From positions 217,704-281,703 of the forward strand of contig WBMV01004465.1 in NCBI GenBank assembly GCA_013396655.1: 64,000 nucleotides of DNA, written 5' to 3'. Origin of the DNA: Campylorhamphus procurvoides (taxonomy: Eukaryota > Chordata > Aves > Passeriformes > Dendrocolaptidae). The notes beneath the pieces were generated by a model. That model was not told the origin of the DNA. It saw only the letters and a list, made by a program, of their open reading frames with translations, and did not search any database. Shown in pieces: positions 61,801 through 64,000 of the stretch (within the stretch, counting starts at the first letter, position 1; each line of letters opens with the position of its first letter). The translations under genes and the position numbers were made by a program.

Positions 61801-63790
61801 CAACCCTGCAGGCCTCAGTGCCCCTCTCTGATGCCCAAATGCCTCCCTGTCGCAGCTCCCCAGGCAGGGGAGCGCCCTGGCAAGGAGAGCAGCAAAGCCA
61901 AGAAGAACAGAACCATCAAGATCAGCAAGATCTCCAGCGTGTCCCAGAACTGGCGCGCGTCCATGGTGCGGGAGATCGCCAATGCCAACGAGCTCAAACA
62001 CCTCGATGAGTTCCTGCTGAACAAGGTACGAGGGTCTCACCCAGCATGAAATGCAGGTCTGTGTTTGCTGGTTGTGTGGAAGTTCAGAGCCTGCTTTTTT
62101 TAGGTGCAAATTTGTGTCATAAAACAAAGGAGAATTGATTGGGTGGCTTGACTGAGTTAAGTCTGTATTAGGGCCCTTCCTAATCCTTTCTTTAGGTCTC
62201 TAAATGCATTATGTTGCATTAAATGCTCAGAGCATTCATGTTAGTTCCTCATCTGTTTACAAATGAGTAGGCAGCAAAAGTTGTAATAAAAAAGTATCAT
62301 GAGTTGTAAAAAAGTATTTCTCTAGAGCTGAACTGCCCAACTCCTGTTTTGTCTCATCATCATCACAGTGCATTAGGAAATGTTGTTTTAAATAACTGGA
62401 GTGCTCAGAGATGACAAAGCCCAGCAACTGAAGATGAGCTCTGGTGGGATGTTCTTGTTCTCATGAAATCTGACACAGGTGTATTTGCCTTCTAGATCAA
62501 TGACTTAAGCTCCCAGAAGTCTGGTGTTGAGTGTTTGTTTTTTGAAGCCACAGAGAAGTTTAGAGGAAACATCAAGACCATGTACTCTGCTCCTGTAAGT
62601 AGTAAGTCTCAATAAAGCAAAGTTGGCAGGCAATAAATGAGTGGAGTGTGCTGGTTAAAGGCCTGTCCTGCAGCTCTTTAACAAAGCAGTGCAGCAATGC
62701 TTACCATGGAATTCAAAGCTGAGTGTTAGACTCATTTTACAGTTCTGCTGCAATCTTAAGCAGATTGTTCCCTTTTCACATGCACTCAGCCATAAATTTA
62801 TTTTTAGAAATGGATGGATTTTGCTGTCTTCAGCCTCTTAATGCTGCTGTGTTTGAACACCAAAGAGAGGTGCCAGCAGCTTTCCCAATGGTGCTCTGAC
62901 ACTGCCTTGTCTCAGCCAAGTGCTGCTGGACAGGGCAGGGGGAAGTGTGTTAACCTGTTTCTGTCATGGCCTGTTGTCTCTGACTTTGATCATGGCTGTG
63001 CTGTCTCACCTCTGAACTTGAATATGTCAAACTATGAGACTGTCTCAACAGCATCCAAAAAGACTGCCTTACAAGTATTTTTCCCTTCTCTAGAATGGAC
63101 AAATCCATGTTGGCTACAAAGATCTGGTGGAAAATTACCAGCTTCTAGTTACAAATCTGGCCCAAAAAAGGGAAGAGAAAGAAGTCAAGCTGGTTTTGAA
63201 TCTCTTTCAATCCCTTCTGGATGAATTCATCAGAGGATATACAAAGAAAGAGGAGTCTGAGCAACCCAAGGTATGAAAGTTATTCTGTGACTGGCTTATG
63301 GGATGATGCAACAGTGCTGCTCTCTGAGCATGAGGGATCTGTGTCACCTCAGAGACCTTTTCTGCAGCATTCCTTGTTATTTGGGAAACACTTGCCATCC
63401 ACACATGGCATGTAACAAATTCTGAGTGATGCTACACCTTTTTGGAATTGTTAATCTTTTAACTGACTCTCAATATTTTCAGAATCTGAAGGTGTTTGTG
63501 CATGTTCTTTGATAAAAACAGAGGAGTTCTCTGGAGGTTTGAGAGGTGGAGTTGCTTTGTCATCAGGCAGTGAGCTCAGCTGGTCTTTAGGAAGTTGGTA
63601 GTGTGAGCTCAGACAACCCAAGCTGAAGCTGCAGGATAGTGTCTGGAATGTCTGGAGGTGAAGTAGAGCCTGGGAGACTCAACAGGGAAAAAAGGGAATG
63701 AAATGTCTGAATTTCAAAGCCTAACTGCAGTTTTGTATCCCACTGCAGCACACCAAAGCCCAGAAGAAGAAACGAAAACAAGATCGTGCA
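37001..63790 (+). CDS. MYO9B: MYO9B, unconventional myosin-IXb (exons to start of tail; gene runs off right edge)
   Basis: Twenty-nine plus-strand exons give 1,659 continuous codons from ATG 37058. The start ATG sits in a favourable context (A at -3), and the open frame begins MSLKDADS, as vertebrate MYO9B does in general form. Order: Ras-associating domain, motor with P-loop GESGSGKT (residues 238-245), switch II DIFGFE (519-524), IQ neck, disordered tail. Myosin IXb is a single-headed actin motor whose tail RhoGAP inactivates RhoA; it controls leukocyte shape and migration. The C1 and RhoGAP domains are expected beyond base 64,000. Upstream it is separated from divergent HAUS8 by about 9 kb. 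MYO9A is the only close alternative, but the sequence and neighbours indicate MYO9B. Confidence 0.96.
43511..43615. repeat. 41-44-bp tandem repeat in MYO9B intron
   Basis: The phrase CTGTCCCTCCAGCCTTGTGT, with GAGCACCTCTGGATATA after it, occurs about 2.4 times with few changes (core CCTCCAG at 43524, 43565 and 43609). It lies in the long intron after coding exon 1. Confidence 0.85.
44954..48294 (+). CDS. MYO9B: MYO9B exons 2-9: motor core, switch I and II
   Basis: Exons: 44954-45048, 46185-46247, 46367-46466, 46612-46712, 46909-47038, 47448-47537, 47773-47889, 48160-48294. Together they encode residues 280-556. Switch I ([10 protein letters not shown], residues 289-298) opens exon 2. [18 protein letters not shown] is in exon 4 and [13 protein letters not shown] in exon 6. 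[20 protein letters not shown] is in exon 8, and switch [22 protein letters not shown] in exon 9. All nucleotide-sensing residues of an active myosin are present. Phases are continuous across all eight junctions. The intron before exon 2 is about 7 kb and holds no recognised gene. Confidence 0.96.
50086..57465 (+). CDS. MYO9B: MYO9B exons 10-19: lower motor, loop 2 insert and converter
   Basis: Exons: 50086-50207, 50770-50911, 51119-51314, 52712-52787, 54298-54408, 55437-55476, 55998-56120, 56559-56639, 56762-56872, 57343-57465 (residues 557-931). Exon 12 ends after GRLRAQRTA. Exons 13-15 encode the class IX loop-2 insertion ([35 protein letters not shown]). This actin-contact insertion is a class hallmark linked to its processive single-headed movement. 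Exon 17 has [15 protein letters not shown], and exon 18 has [18 protein letters not shown], standard motor landmarks. Exon 12 is followed by a locally duplicated, N-joined intron; the reading frame is not affected. Confidence 0.94.
51547..51650. repeat. 35-bp tandem repeat, three units
   Basis: The unit GAAGGAAATTCTAGGACACA, followed by TTCTCACCACTAGGT, occurs three times with a 35-base period. It also appears in the duplicated copy at about 52131-52234. It likely caused the assembler to break the region. Confidence 0.9.
51672..51812 (-). mobile_element. tRNA-Ile-derived SINE with CR1-like tail (TguSINE1-like)
   Basis: On the minus strand the head reads like a decayed tRNA-Ile: GAGCTCAGCTGGTCAGAGCA (A box and D arm), then GGGTTTGATCCTGTATGGGC (B box, T arm and acceptor end). 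The tail ends in a CR1-like AATATTCCATG. This matches the passerine TguSINE1 design, a tRNA-Ile head plus a CR1 tail. The B-box CpG has decayed to TG and the cloverleaf is broken, so it is not a tRNA gene. Confidence 0.75.
51932..52276. repeat. N-joined direct duplication, copy 2 (partial)
   Basis: It repeats 51348-51692 nearly exactly and stops at a second single N (52277), partway into the SINE. One difference is CACTGGGTGAAGG against CACTAGGTGAAGG in copy 1. Confidence 0.93.
52278..52588. repeat. N-joined direct duplication, copy 3 (3' part)
   Basis: It restarts at GGAAATTCTAGGACACATCC, equivalent to about 51620 in copy 1, runs through the SINE again, and at about 52588 leaves the duplicated sequence for unique intron leading to exon 13. 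A few substitutions separate it from copy 1, including CAGCACCATGC against CATAACCATGC. Confidence 0.92.
52330..52468 (-). mobile_element. Second appearance of the same SINE (duplicated by assembly)
   Basis: It is the same insertion as 51672-51812, present again because of the N-joined duplication. It retains GTTACCAGCACCATGCTCTG, which is closer to the tRNA consensus than copy 1. Confidence 0.72.
57924..58360 (+). CDS. MYO9B: MYO9B exons 20-21: IQ neck
   Basis: Exons 57924-58073 and 58194-58360 encode residues ~932-1037. After the end of the motor ([19 protein letters not shown]), about four IQ-type calmodulin-binding repeats follow: [49 protein letters not shown] and [14 protein letters not shown]. 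These form the lever arm and bind calmodulin light chains. The number agrees with the human protein as I remember it. The exon ends in phase 2 and the Arg codon is completed by the next exon. Confidence 0.93.
58480..58650 (+). mobile_element. CR1 LINE 3' end
   Basis: The sequence carries the typical avian CR1 3' end in sense: CCCAGAGAAGCTGAGGCTGC, then AAGGCCAGGTTGGATGAG, GGAAGGTGTCCCTACCCATG, GGCTTTAAGGTCCCTTCCAA and a decayed octamer tail near TTTCTGTGATCTG. It lies in the MYO9B intron between exons 21 and 22. It is 5'-truncated and non-coding. Confidence 0.88.
58900..59922 (+). CDS. MYO9B: MYO9B exon 22: long disordered tail exon
   Basis: This 1,023-base exon encodes residues ~1037-1378. 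It opens with a charged helix ([20 protein letters not shown]), continues into an acidic Gln/Glu/Ser-rich low-complexity zone, then the conserved [20 protein letters not shown] block, and ends near [20 protein letters not shown]. Only the [14 protein letters not shown] block is closely shared with mammals; the rest is fast-evolving. It contains three 27-base coding repeats at 59069-59149. The donor GA|GTAAGG puts a stop codon (TAA) immediately after Glu if the intron is retained. Confidence 0.92.
59069..59149 (+). repeat. Three 27-bp in-frame repeats in MYO9B tail exon
   Basis: Units at 59069-59095, 59096-59122 and 59123-59149 each encode a nonapeptide of the form [10 protein letters not shown] (third unit DQAQNEQAE). 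The period is exactly 27, so unit number can change without a frameshift. Confidence 0.93.
60454..63790 (+). CDS. MYO9B: MYO9B exons 23-29: tail leading to C1/RhoGAP region
   Basis: Exons: 60454-60520, 60890-61020, 61610-61767, 61856-62025, 62496-62594, 63094-63270, 63749-63790 (residues ~1378-1659). Exons 23-25 are divergent and Ser/Lys-rich. From exon 26 the match is strong again: [73 protein letters not shown] and [11 protein letters not shown]. This folded block immediately precedes the C1 zinc-binding domain in family members. The last donor is at 63791, and the next exon is outside the window. Confidence 0.92.
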
Positions 63791-64000
63791 GTGAGTACTT
63801 TTCTGTGCAATAATCCAAGTCCTCATGTGCACTCAGAGAACACAAACACCCTTGGAAGAGTAGGATTCTGTACTGATGTTTTATTTTGCATGCCAATTCA
63901 CTTGCCTCTTATGAAGATGTGGCACGATATAAAACTGTTCTTCATAAATCAGAAATGTTGCTTTTATGCAGTGGTAGGTGGTACTCAAACATTTTCTTGC

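Noticed and set aside
1..64000. CRISPR arrays, insertion sequences, prophage or operon-like structures
   Set aside because: All tandem repeats here lack regular spacer-repeat organisation, and the gene structure is plainly eukaryotic with spliced exons.

Overview
The window is vertebrate, almost certainly avian and probably songbird, nuclear DNA. The reasons are split exons with GT/AG borders, CR1 LINE tails, a tRNA-Ile-like SINE with a CR1-type 3' end, and a solo LTR resembling a common bird ERVL-type LTR. The gene order CPAMD8 - HAUS8 - MYO9B matches human 19p13.1; by general knowledge this block lies on chicken chromosome 28, but the chromosome here is an inference. I see no bacterial, plasmid or CRISPR content.

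Layout. (1) 96-12,224, minus strand: the first 15 coding exons (573 codons) of CPAMD8, a complement C3/alpha-2-macroglobulin family protein. The gene runs off the left edge, and its promoter side carries a GC-rich minisatellite with a 120-bp higher-order period. (2) 12.7-21.2 kb: intergenic. It is dominated by a ~1.96-kb near-identical tandem duplication split by one N, which looks like two haplotypes laid end to end by the assembler. (3) 21,716-28,231, minus strand: complete HAUS8 (10 exons, about 350 aa), a subunit of the augmin/HAUS complex. One intron is nearly filled by a solo LTR, and exon 8 carries a hairpin exactly over its splice donor. (4) 28.1-28.6 kb: a CpG-rich promoter with a palindromic NRF1-type site, perhaps shared with MYO9B, followed by CR1 debris, microsatellite and a 194-base gap. 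(5) 37,001 to the right edge, plus strand: the first 29 recognised exons (1,659 codons) of MYO9B, an unconventional class IX myosin. They encode the Ras-associating domain, motor, IQ neck and first part of the tail. The C1 and RhoGAP domains lie beyond the window. A second N-joined local duplication sits in the intron after exon 12.

The three genes are not an operon or pathway: one is secreted/matrix-associated, one is mitotic spindle, one is an actin motor and Rho regulator. Exon borders were set by eye from reading-frame continuity, GT/AG sites and remembered family sequences; summed lengths are in frame for all three genes. No previously undescribed multi-gene system was found. The most interesting items are the donor-site hairpin in HAUS8, its short C-terminus, the repeat-associated assembly artefacts, and the NRF1/CHR-like promoter arrangement.
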